NCBI RefSeq assembly: GCF_014205165.1
Contig: NZ_JACHMZ010000001.1
Span: 3,326,001-3,390,000 of the forward strand
DNA from: Micromonospora carbonacea
Lineage (GTDB): Bacteria; Actinomycetota; Actinomycetes; Mycobacteriales; Micromonosporaceae
Length of the DNA: 64,000 nt
Reading direction: 5' to 3'
The notes under the pieces were generated by a model. That model saw nothing but the letters and a program-made list of their open reading frames with translations, searched no databases and had not been told where the DNA came from. Positions 34,273 to 42,500 of the stretch are shown here, piece by piece. Made by a program: the position numbers and the translations under genes. The number at the start of each line of letters is the position of its first letter. Position 1 is the first letter of the stretch.

Positions 34273-36882
34273 TCAGCCGGCGCCGAAGCAGACGAAGGCC
34301 GCCGCCGTGGCCAGGGCGGCGGCGTCGCCCGTCGCCACGAACGCGGCCTGGGCGTCGGCCAGGGCCCGCGCCGGCCGCGCGCCGCCCCGCATCCTCCGGT
34401 GCAGGTCGAGCATCAGCGCGGTGGTGGGCTCGGCCGGCACCGGCAGCACGGTGGCCACCAGGCAGCGGGCGCCCCGGGCCAGCAGCACCGCCGTGAAGCC
34501 CATGACCTCGTCGCCGGGGCGCACCCCGGACAGCCCCGAGTCGCACGCGGACAGCACGACGCAGCCGGGCGGCCGGGGCAGCCGCTCCAGCTCGTAGGCC
34601 AGCAGCGGGCCGTCGGCCAGCTCCAGGCGGGAGAAGAGCGGGTTGTCGGCCCGGAACGTGCCGTGCGCGGCGATGTGGGCCAGCGCCGCACCGTCCAGCG
34701 CGGCGGTCAGCGCGCCGGCGGTGGCGTCCGCACCGGTGAACACCCGCGCGCCGGGCAGCACGCCGGCGAGCTGGCGCACCTCGGTCTGCGCGGCCGGCAG
34801 GCGCGGACCCGCCGCCAGCACCGGGGGCCCGTCCGGCGCGTCCCGGCGGTCCGCGGCCAGCCAGGCCGTCGCCGAGGGAGCGACGGTGACCGGCCGGCCG
34901 GCGCAGCTGGGCAGGCCCGCCCACGGCACGGCGTGCAGCGCCCCGATCGGGACGACGACCAGGGGACGGTCGCCCAGGTGCCGGCGCAGCGGGTCGAACA
35001 GCTGCCGGTCCAGCGCCGTCGCCGCGTGCGCCACCCCGGCCCGCACACCCGCCGAGTCGCCGGTGGTGACCAGCCGGCGCAGGCCGAACCGCAGCAGCCG
35101 GGCCCGGTTCGCCGCCTCCGCGAGCGGGCCGAGGTCGTGCAGCGTCGCCCGGCCGTCGCGGACCAGCACCGCCCGCAGCCGCTCCCCATGCGCCACCAGC
35201 TCGACCAGCACGCGCGGGCCGAGCCGCCCGGCCAGCGTCGACACGCCGGGCGGGGCCGCCACGGCGCCGCCGCCGGGCACCCGGCGGGACAGGTCGCGGA
35301 TGTGCTGCTCCAGCCGCGCCTGCCGGCCCCGCAGCGCGTGCGCCGGCCGACCGGCCAGCAGGTCGTCCTCCAGCAGGCTGCTGACCAGTCGCAGCTCGGT
35401 GAGCGCGGCGAGCAGGTCCGGGTCGGCCGGCGGCAGCGCCGCCCGGGTGCGCACCGCGCTGGCCCGCCACCGCTCCGCCCAGGCCAGCACCCGCGCCGGC
35501 GCGCCCGAGCGGACCGCGATGTCGAGGCCCTCGGCGGCCAGCTCCTGCCCGTACGCCCCGCTGTGCGCCCGCAGCTCGGTGGCGCCGAGCGAGGCCCGGT
35601 GGCTGTCCAGCACGGCCAGCCCGCGCCGCAGCGCCCGCGCCGCGGCCCGGTCGTCCCCGGCGAGGCGGTGCGACAACGCCAGGGCGTACCACCCCTGGGC
35701 CCGGCCGGGCGCGGTGCCCCACCGGCGGGCGCGGGCCGCCGCCGCCAGCAGCTCCGCCGCGCGGTCGACGCGGCCCAGCGCGGCGGCCAGCCGGCCGGCG
35801 TCGATCCGGGTGGTCAGCGCGGGGCCGGGCCAGCCGGTCGCGTCGAGCTGACCGGCGGTACGCACCAGCGCCGTCAACAGGGCCGCCGACCGGGTGCCCC
35901 GGCGGAACTCCGCGCGCAACTCGACGTGCCGGGCGAAGGCCGCCCAGGTGCGGCGACCCTGGCGGCGGAACCGGGCCCGCGCCTGCGCGGCCGTGCCGAT
36001 GGCGGTGTCCAGGTCGCCGGCGAGCAGCGCGGCCCGGGCCCGGGCCAGCAGCGCCTCGGCGAGGTCGGAGGCCATGCCCCGGCGGTTCAGCTCCCGCACG
36101 GCCACGGCGGCGACCTCGACCGCCTCGTCGAGCAGGGGCACCGACAGCAGCAGCTCGAAGCGGTCCAGCAGCAGCGCCGGCCGGGGCACGGCCAGCCGGT
36201 CGTAATCCTGCTCGACCTCGGCGAAGCAGCGCAGCGCCCCCACCGTGTCGCCGCGCTGGCCGACCGCGATGCCCAGGTTCCAGCGGGCGTCGGCGGCGGC
36301 CAGGTCCAGCCCCAGCCCCTCGAAGATCGCCGCCGACCGGGCGAGGTCGTCGTCGCGGCCCCGCGCGCCCCGGTGGGCGTTGAGCAGGCCCCGGTTGTTG
36401 CGGGCCCGGGCCTCCAGCAGCCGGTCGCCCTCGCGCTGGGCGATGTCGACGGCGAGGGAGTAGTCGCGCACCGCCTCGTCGTAGCGGCCCCGGTAGTGCA
36501 GCACCACGCCCCGCTGCATCCGGGCGCGCCCGGCGTCGGCGCCGGTGAGCTGCGGCAGGGCGGCGGTCACCGCCCGCAGCGCCGCGGCGGTGCGGCCGGC
36601 GTTGGCCAGCACGTAGCCGAGGCTCATCCGGGCCAGGGCACGCGCCCGGGGCGTCGTGGCGGCCCGTTCCGCCCGGCGCAGGTGACGCAGCGCCCCGGGC
36701 AGGTCGTTGAGCTCCCGCAGGGCCAGGCCGATCGCCCGTTCGGCGGTGGACCGCTCGTCACCCACGACGGCGCGGCCCCCGGCGAGCACCCGCTGCGCGG
36801 TCGCGATCGCCTCGCGGGGATAGCGCTGCACGGCGTCGAGCGCGGACTGGGCCGCGCCGGCGGAACCGGCGCTGTCGGCCAT
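34273..36882 (-). CDS. TPR-CHAT caspase-like protease
   Basis: An 869-residue cytosolic protein. Residues about 10-450 form an array of TPR-like helical pairs (for example YAEV/ARARNNRGLLNAHRG, AADARWNLGIAVGQRGD). The C-terminal domain (about 560-869) is CHAT: the dyad is AHIAAHGTF (H740) and VVLSACDSG (C780), followed by GFTAVLLARGARCLVATVLP. CHAT proteases are relatives of separase and caspases and act in bacterial conflict and regulated proteolysis. It is divergent from a Tat-secreted subtilase/ECF-sigma operon, sharing 187 bp, so co-regulation is likely. Confidence 0.85.
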   Translation of the reverse strand: MADSAGSAGAAQSALDAVQRYPREAIATAQRVLAGGRAVVGDERSTAERAIGLALRELNDLPGALRHLRRAERAATTPRARALARMSLGYVLANAGRTAAALRAVTAALPQLTGADAGRARMQRGVVLHYRGRYDEAVRDYSLAVDIAQREGDRLLEARARNNRGLLNAHRGARGRDDDLARSAAIFEGLGLDLAAADARWNLGIAVGQRGDTVGALRCFAEVEQDYDRLAVPRPALLLDRFELLLSVPLLDEAVEVAAVAVRELNRRGMASDLAEALLARARAALLAGDLDTAIGTAAQARARFRRQGRRTWAAFARHVELRAEFRRGTRSAALLTALVRTAGQLDATGWPGPALTTRIDAGRLAAALGRVDRAAELLAAAARARRWGTAPGRAQGWYALALSHRLAGDDRAAARALRRGLAVLDSHRASLGATELRAHSGAYGQELAAEGLDIAVRSGAPARVLAWAERWRASAVRTRAALPPADPDLLAALTELRLVSSLLEDDLLAGRPAHALRGRQARLEQHIRDLSRRVPGGGAVAAPPGVSTLAGRLGPRVLVELVAHGERLRAVLVRDGRATLHDLGPLAEAANRARLLRFGLRRLVTTGDSAGVRAGVAHAATALDRQLFDPLRRHLGDRPLVVVPIGALHAVPWAGLPSCAGRPVTVAPSATAWLAADRRDAPDGPPVLAAGPRLPAAQTEVRQLAGVLPGARVFTGADATAGALTAALDGAALAHIAAHGTFRADNPLFSRLELADGPLLAYELERLPRPPGCVVLSACDSGLSGVRPGDEVMGFTAVLLARGARCLVATVLPVPAEPTTALMLDLHRRMRGGARPARALADAQAAFVATGDAAALATAAAFVCFGAG

Positions 36883-37069
36883 GGCAGACAGCGTTCCCGA
36901 TGGACCCGGCCACCGTCAATCCGGGGTCCGACAGTGGAAATTGCCGGCATTGGACCGCCCATTCCTCCAATTGACTTTCAACTATGCTTTGGAAGAATCG
37001 ACAGCGCCCCGACGTGCTGTCGCACCGGGACACCGCCGACCGCGCACGTCGCGACCGCCTGGAGGACCG

Positions 37070-38371
37070 GTGCTTCCTGACCGCCCCCGCACGCCATTTC
37101 CCGCCGGTCGACTGTCCCGGCGAGGGCTGCTCGCCCTCGCCGCGTGCGCCGCGGCGGTGCCGCTCGGCGGGGCGCGACCGGCCGCCGCCGAGGGCACGGA
37201 CGACGAGGCGTACCAGAAGGCGTTCTCCACGGCGTTGGCCGCTGACCCCGACGTGCGGCGCTTCACCACGCAGGGCCGGGAGTTCCTCTACCGCCCCCGG
37301 CAGCTGCTCGCCGCCAACGCCGACGTCCAACGGGTGCTGTCCTGGCTGCGCTCGCGCGGGCACCAGGTGAACGCCGGGGCCGGCTTCGCCGGGGTCACCC
37401 GCCTGCTGTTCGCCAAGGAGACCGACGTGCCGGCGGTGGTGACGGCGCTGCGCGACCCGAGGCAGTGGCCCGGCCAGCAGGTCCCCCGGGTGCAGCCGCA
37501 CCACGTGCTGCTGGGCCTGGGCAACATCATGGGCAACCCCGGCAGCCCGCCCCGCGCCGCGGCGGCGCTGCCGCCGCCGGACCCGTCCCGCCTCGGCGAG
37601 GGGGCCGGCGTCACCGTCGGGGTCTGCGACACCGGGATCTGGCAGCAGGCCGGCGCCTGGCACCCCCAGTGGCTCGGCGGCAGCTACCTGCCGGAGGCCG
37701 ACGACCTGGACGCGCTCTACGTCTCCGGCACCACGCTGGCCCCGCAGGGCGGGCACGGCACCTTCGTCGCCGGGGTCGTCCGGCAGGCCGCGCCGGGGGT
37801 GCGGGTGGACCCCGAGCAGGCGTTGAACCCCACCGGCGTCGGCGACGAGGCGATGCTGGTGGCCGCCATGTCCCGCCTCGGCTCGCAGGTGACCGTGATC
37901 AACCTGTCCCTCGGCGGTTTCACCCAGGACGACGTGCCCCCGCTGCCGCTGGTCAACGCCGTGGCCGCGCTGCCGGCGCAGACCGCCGTGGTGGCCGCCG
38001 CCGGCAACGCCGGAAGCAGCCGTCCCGCCTGGCCGGCCGCCCTGGAACGGGTGCTCGCCGTGGCCGCGGTGCGCCGCGACGGCGGGGTCCTCGCGCCGGC
38101 GCCCTACAGCGGCTTCGGCCCGTGGGTCGACGCCTGCGCGCTCGGCGAGCGCGACAGCACGTACGTCGAGGGCCAACTGCCGCTGCCCGGGCGACCGACC
38201 CTGGTGTTCCACGGCTTCGCGACGTGGGCCGGCAGCTCCTTCGCCACGGGCCACGTCTCCGGTAGGCTCGCCGCGATGATGACCGCCGGTGGCCTGAGCG
38301 CCGACGCGGCGCGGCTCGCGCTGCTGACGAATCCCCGCTGGCATCCCGACTACGGGGTGTTCGTCGCATGA
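37070..38371 (+). CDS. Tat-secreted subtilisin-like (S8) protease
   Basis: A 433-residue subtilase. GTG at 37070 lies 4 bp after GGAGG. The N-terminus carries RLSRRGLLALAACAAAVPL, a twin-arginine signal (residues about 14-41). A propeptide-like region runs to about 175. The catalytic triad is D187 (GVCDTGIW), H229 (GGHGTFVAG) and S390 (AGSSFATGH), with the oxyanion Asn312 in AAAGNAG. The serine motif GSSFATGH departs from the common GTSMAxP. It is followed 28 bp later by an ECF sigma gene. The grouping of subtilase, sigma factor and CHAT protease suggests one regulatory unit. Confidence 0.85.
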   Translation: MLPDRPRTPFPAGRLSRRGLLALAACAAAVPLGGARPAAAEGTDDEAYQKAFSTALAADPDVRRFTTQGREFLYRPRQLLAANADVQRVLSWLRSRGHQVNAGAGFAGVTRLLFAKETDVPAVVTALRDPRQWPGQQVPRVQPHHVLLGLGNIMGNPGSPPRAAAALPPPDPSRLGEGAGVTVGVCDTGIWQQAGAWHPQWLGGSYLPEADDLDALYVSGTTLAPQGGHGTFVAGVVRQAAPGVRVDPEQALNPTGVGDEAMLVAAMSRLGSQVTVINLSLGGFTQDDVPPLPLVNAVAALPAQTAVVAAAGNAGSSRPAWPAALERVLAVAAVRRDGGVLAPAPYSGFGPWVDACALGERDSTYVEGQLPLPGRPTLVFHGFATWAGSSFATGHVSGRLAAMMTAGGLSADAARLALLTNPRWHPDYGVFVA

Positions 38372-38399
38372 GCCGCGCGACGGGCCACGGGGAGGCGCG

Positions 38400-39032
38400 G
38401 TGACCGACACGACGGCGACCCGCCTGGTGGCGGCGGCCTCCGGCGGCGACGAGGCGGCCTGGGCGGAGCTGGTGCGCCGCTACACGCCGCTGGTGGTGGC
38501 GGTGATCCGGGCCCACGGGATGAGCCGCGCCGACGCCGCCGACGTCAACCAGACGGTGTGGCTGCGCCTGGTGGAGCGGCTCGGTCAACTGCGCGACCCG
38601 GAGGCGCTGGCCGCCTGGCTGGCGACCACGACCCGGCGCGAGTGCTACCGGCTGTCCCGCCTCGACCGCCGCATGCGGCCCGTCGACCCCTACGACGACG
38701 CGCTCGACGCCCGGCACGGGTCGCTGGTGGACGCGGTGACGCCCGACGAGGAGCTGCTGCGCGCCGAGCGGCGGCAGGCGCTGCGGGAGGGCTTCGCGCA
38801 GCTCCCGCCCCGCTGCCAGGACCTGCTGGCGCTGCTGACGGCCGACCCGCCGGCCAGCTACCGGGAGATCGGCGAACGGCTGGGCATGCCGGTGGGTAGC
38901 ATCGGCCCGACCCAGGCGCGCTGCCTGCGCAAGCTGCGCGCCTGCCCGGCGCTCGCCCCGTTCCTCGGGGTGCGCCGTGGCCTGGACACGAGCGGGGGTG
39001 AACGCGATGGCGCCGTGGCCGCCGGCCGATGA
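38400..39032 (+). CDS. ECF-type RNA polymerase sigma factor
   Basis: A 210-residue sigma factor. GTG at 38400 has GGGGAGG 5 bp upstream. Region 2: AAWAELVRRYTPLVVAVIRA, ADAADVNQTVWLRLVERLGQL, and WLATTTRRECYRLSR. Region 4: QLPPRCQDLLALLTADPPASYREIGERLGMPVGSIGPTQARCLRKLR, with the helix-turn-helix. It lies in an operon after a subtilase gene and overlaps the next small gene by 26 bp. No recognisable zinc-finger anti-sigma factor is adjacent; the small downstream protein may fill that role. Confidence 0.85.
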   Translation: MTDTTATRLVAAASGGDEAAWAELVRRYTPLVVAVIRAHGMSRADAADVNQTVWLRLVERLGQLRDPEALAAWLATTTRRECYRLSRLDRRMRPVDPYDDALDARHGSLVDAVTPDEELLRAERRQALREGFAQLPPRCQDLLALLTADPPASYREIGERLGMPVGSIGPTQARCLRKLRACPALAPFLGVRRGLDTSGGERDGAVAAGR

Positions 39033-39471
39033 CGACGCCCTGACCGTGGAGCTGGGCGCCGCGCTGTGGGACACCGGGCCCGTCCCGGAGGAGTTCCTCA
39101 CCGCGGCGCGGGCCGCGTTCGCCTGGCGGACGGTCGACGCCGAACTGGCGGTCGCCGAGCTGATGTTCGACTCGGCGTGCGACGCCGAACCGGCCGGCCT
39201 GACCCGCTCGGGCGGCTCGGCCCGCACGCTGTCGTTCCGCAGCGGGCAGGTGGTGCTGGAGATCGAGGTGACCGAGGCCGGGATAGTCGGCCAGCTCTCC
39301 CCGCCCCGGGGCGGCCGGGTCACCGCCCGCACGGCCACCGGCCCCTACGACGAGTCGGCGGTCGACGAGGTGGGCTTCTTCTCGCTGGGCGCTCCCCCGT
39401 CGGGCCCGGTCCGGCTGTCGGCCCGCGCCGACGGGTACGCCGTCGCCACCGACTGGGTCAGCCTGGGCTGA
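39007..39471 (+). CDS. small protein following the ECF sigma gene, unknown function
   Basis: A 154-residue protein from ATG at 39007 (GCGGGGGTG upstream). The N-terminal half is helical with the pattern PVPEEFLTAARAAFAWRTVDAELAVAEL; the C-terminal half is beta-rich (VVLEIEVTEAGIVGQLSPP ... PVRLSARADGYAVATDWV), resembling a carboxypeptidase-regulatory-like or transthyretin-like sandwich. I do not know a named family, but sigma factor plus this type of protein plus CHAT/TPR genes seems to recur in actinomycetes (from memory). It could be a sigma modulator. It overlaps the sigma gene end by 26 bp. Confidence 0.7.
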   Translation: MAPWPPADDDALTVELGAALWDTGPVPEEFLTAARAAFAWRTVDAELAVAELMFDSACDAEPAGLTRSGGSARTLSFRSGQVVLEIEVTEAGIVGQLSPPRGGRVTARTATGPYDESAVDEVGFFSLGAPPSGPVRLSARADGYAVATDWVSLG

Positions 39472-39493
39472 GCAGCCCCCCGCCGGAACCGCC

Positions 39494-39529
39494 CCGGCCG
39501 GCCGGCGCCCGAGGGCGTCGGCCGGCCGG
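39494..39529. terminator. hairpin between convergent operons
   Basis: A 16-bp stem (39494-39509 with 39514-39529, one G-T wobble) and a CGAG loop between the small-protein gene and the stop of the carboxylase gene. Confidence 0.7.
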
Positions 39530-39537
39530 AGCACGGC

Positions 39538-42500
39538 TCAGCGCAGGCCGGACTCGATGGCCTCGATGATCCGGGGCCGCAGCTCGGCGGCGCGGATGAC
39601 GGCGTCGACGGAGCCGACCTCGACCGCGCGCTGGATGTTGTGCACCCGGTCGAACTCGGCGGCGACCTCGCCCAGCTTCTCGGCCCGCACCGACGAGCGC
39701 AGCTCGTCCAGCTCGGCGGTCAGGGCGGCCCGGTCGGTGCCGGCGGCCGCCGCGACGCGGGCCTCCAGGTCCCGCACCCGCGGGTCGGCGGCGGTGCGCG
39801 CGTTGACGTCGCCGGAGAAGACCACGGCGGCGGCGGGCGCGCCGCCCAGCACCGACGCGAACGAGCCCTCCAGCGCCAGCACGGTCATGTTCGGGTTCAG
39901 CGCCTTCGAGAAGACCACGAACGCGCCGCCGTGGTATCGGGAGATCACGCAGAACACGATCGGGCCGCGGAAGTTGACGATCGCCCGGCCGATCTCCGCG
40001 CCGTACTCCAGCTGGAGCTTGCGCATCGACTCCGGCGAGCCGTCGAAGCCGGACAGGTTCGCCAGCACGACCAGGGGCCGGTTGCCGCTGGCCGTGTTGA
40101 TCGCCCGCGCGGCCTTCTTCGACGAACGCGGGAACAGCGTGCCCGCCGTGTAGGTGTCCGGGCCGTCGGTGGGCGGGAAGCCGCGCCGGGGCACCGACCG
40201 CGACTCGATGCCGAGCAGGCACACCGGCATGCCGCCCAGGTGCACGTCCTGCACCACCGCGGTCTCCGCGTCGGCCATCCCCGCCCAGCGCTCCAGCACC
40301 GGGTGGTCCTGGTCGGACAGGGCCCGCATGACGCTGCGGATGTCGAACGGCTTCTTGCGGTCGGGGTTGGCCTCGGCGGAGAAGATCTCGCCGACCGTGG
40401 CGAAGTCGCTGCCCGCCATGATGTGCGGGAAGTCGGAGACGTCGCGGTCGACGGGGTCGGTCGTGGTCGCCCGGCGCGGCCCGGACTCGCCGGGGACGAC
40501 GTACGTGTGGTCGTAGTGCGCCATCAGCACGTCCCGCGCGGCGGTCAGGTTCGGCGCCCAGTACTGCGCCTGCCCGTTGGGACCCATCACCCGGTCGTAG
40601 CCGCCGATGCCGAAGTTGTCCTCCGCCGAGACGCCGCCGGAGAAGTCGAGCGACTGCTTGCCGGTGAGCACCATCGCCGAGTCCGGCGTCATCACCAGGA
40701 CACCCTTGGTGTGCATGAGCATCGTCGCCTCGGCGTTCCAGTACGGCTGCGCGCCGACGTTGATGCCCGCGACCACGATGTTGATCTCGCCGCCGTCCTG
40801 GGTGAACTCGACGATCCGCTTGAGCGCCGCGGCCACCCAGTCCATGTTCTCCGTGCCGGACTCCATGGAGATCCGCGCGCCGGAGGACAGCGCGTACCAC
40901 TCCAGCGGCACCCGCATCGACTCGGCCAGGTCCAGCGCGGCGATCACCCGCCGGCACTCCGGCTCCGACAGCGCGCCGAGCGACTTCGTCGGGTCGCCGA
41001 GCAGCACGACCCGGGTGACGCCCTCCGGGTGGCGCGTCGTGCGGGTGGTGACCACGCCCGCGACGAGCGCCGCGCGGTTGCGGCCCCGGGGCCGGTCGAC
41101 CGGCACCAGCGCGTGCCGCTCGTCGAGGTCGTGCTCGACGAACTCGCCGAGCAGGCCGGTCAGCTCGTACGGGTAGACCGTGTTGCGGCTGGCGGCCCGC
41201 AGCACCTTCTGCCGGTAGTCGTCGAGCGGCTCGACCGGCTCGTCCGACGGCTCGCCGACGGTCAGCTCGGCCGCGCCGGTGGCGTCGAAGGAGACCCGCA
41301 CGGCGATCTTGGTCAGCTCGCCGCTCTCCCGGTCGCGCTGCCGCGCGATGAACAGGATCTCCTCCAGCCCCGCGCCGGCGGTCGTCGGCAGCACCCGACC
41401 GGCGATCGTCTCCAGCTCGGCGCGGGTGATGTCGCTCGGCGGCCAGACGTAGACCACGATCCGGTTGGTGTTGGCCCGCTTGTTCGACGGCCGCCGCGAC
41501 TGCGCGCGCCGGATCGAGTCCAGGCAGGTGGCGACGGTGTCCTCGGCCGTCGGCAGCGACACCAGCCGACCGTCGTGCTCGCGCAACTCGGTCAGGTCGC
41601 GCACCTGGGCGAACGCGACGAGGCGCTCGTCGGACGGGTTCTCCCGGGCCACGCACCGGAAGAGGTAGACCTCCTCGTCCGACGACGGCAGCCGGGTCAG
41701 GTCGAACTTGCGCAGCCGCTCCAGCTGCATCCGCTGCGCGATGTACGGGTGCAGGAAGCGGACCAGCCGCTCCTCGGCCATCCCGGTGGTCGACGGGCGG
41801 AACGTGAAGTGGTGGTGCATCACCGCGCCGCTGCGGCCGGCGACGGTGGCGGTGATCCGGCGGACCTGGGCGGGCAGCGGGTAGGCCCCGATGACCTCGT
41901 GCAGCGCCGCCGCCATCGCGTCGGAGTCCTCCGGCTGCCGCTCCCAGGCGAGGTAGACGTCGGCGTCGACGGCCTCCTCGCCGCCGGCCAGCTCCGCCAG
42001 CCCGCGCAGCGCGTCGCCCAGCGCCTCGAACCGCACCGCGGCGGAGACCACCCGCGAGTCGGCCCGGTCGGCGACGACGAACGTGCAGCCGGCGACGGAG
42101 CTGGTGCGTACGTCGGTGAGGCCCTTGTTGCCGTAGTAACGGCGGGTCAGCACCTCCAGCATCACCGCGTTGTCGAGGTGGTCGCGGACCAGCCGCTGGC
42201 CGAGCAGCCGCACCAGCGGCTCGGTGCTGCGGACCATCTCGGCGACGCGCTCGGCGCGGTCCGGCGCGTCGGGCTGGGCGTCGAGGTGGCGCAGGTGCCG
42301 GCGCACGGCGGCGTAGACGCGGGCCCGGTTGCGGCGCAGCAGCGGCTGGCCCAGCCACGCGAACACCACCCCGCGCGCGAGGTCGGCGACGACGGGGAAG
42401 CGGACCTGCGTGGCGGCCACCAGCCGCTCCAGCGCGAGGCCGGCGGGCTCGCGCAGCACGTCGTCCGGCGGGGGCTCGCGCAGCCACTCGCGCAGCAGCG

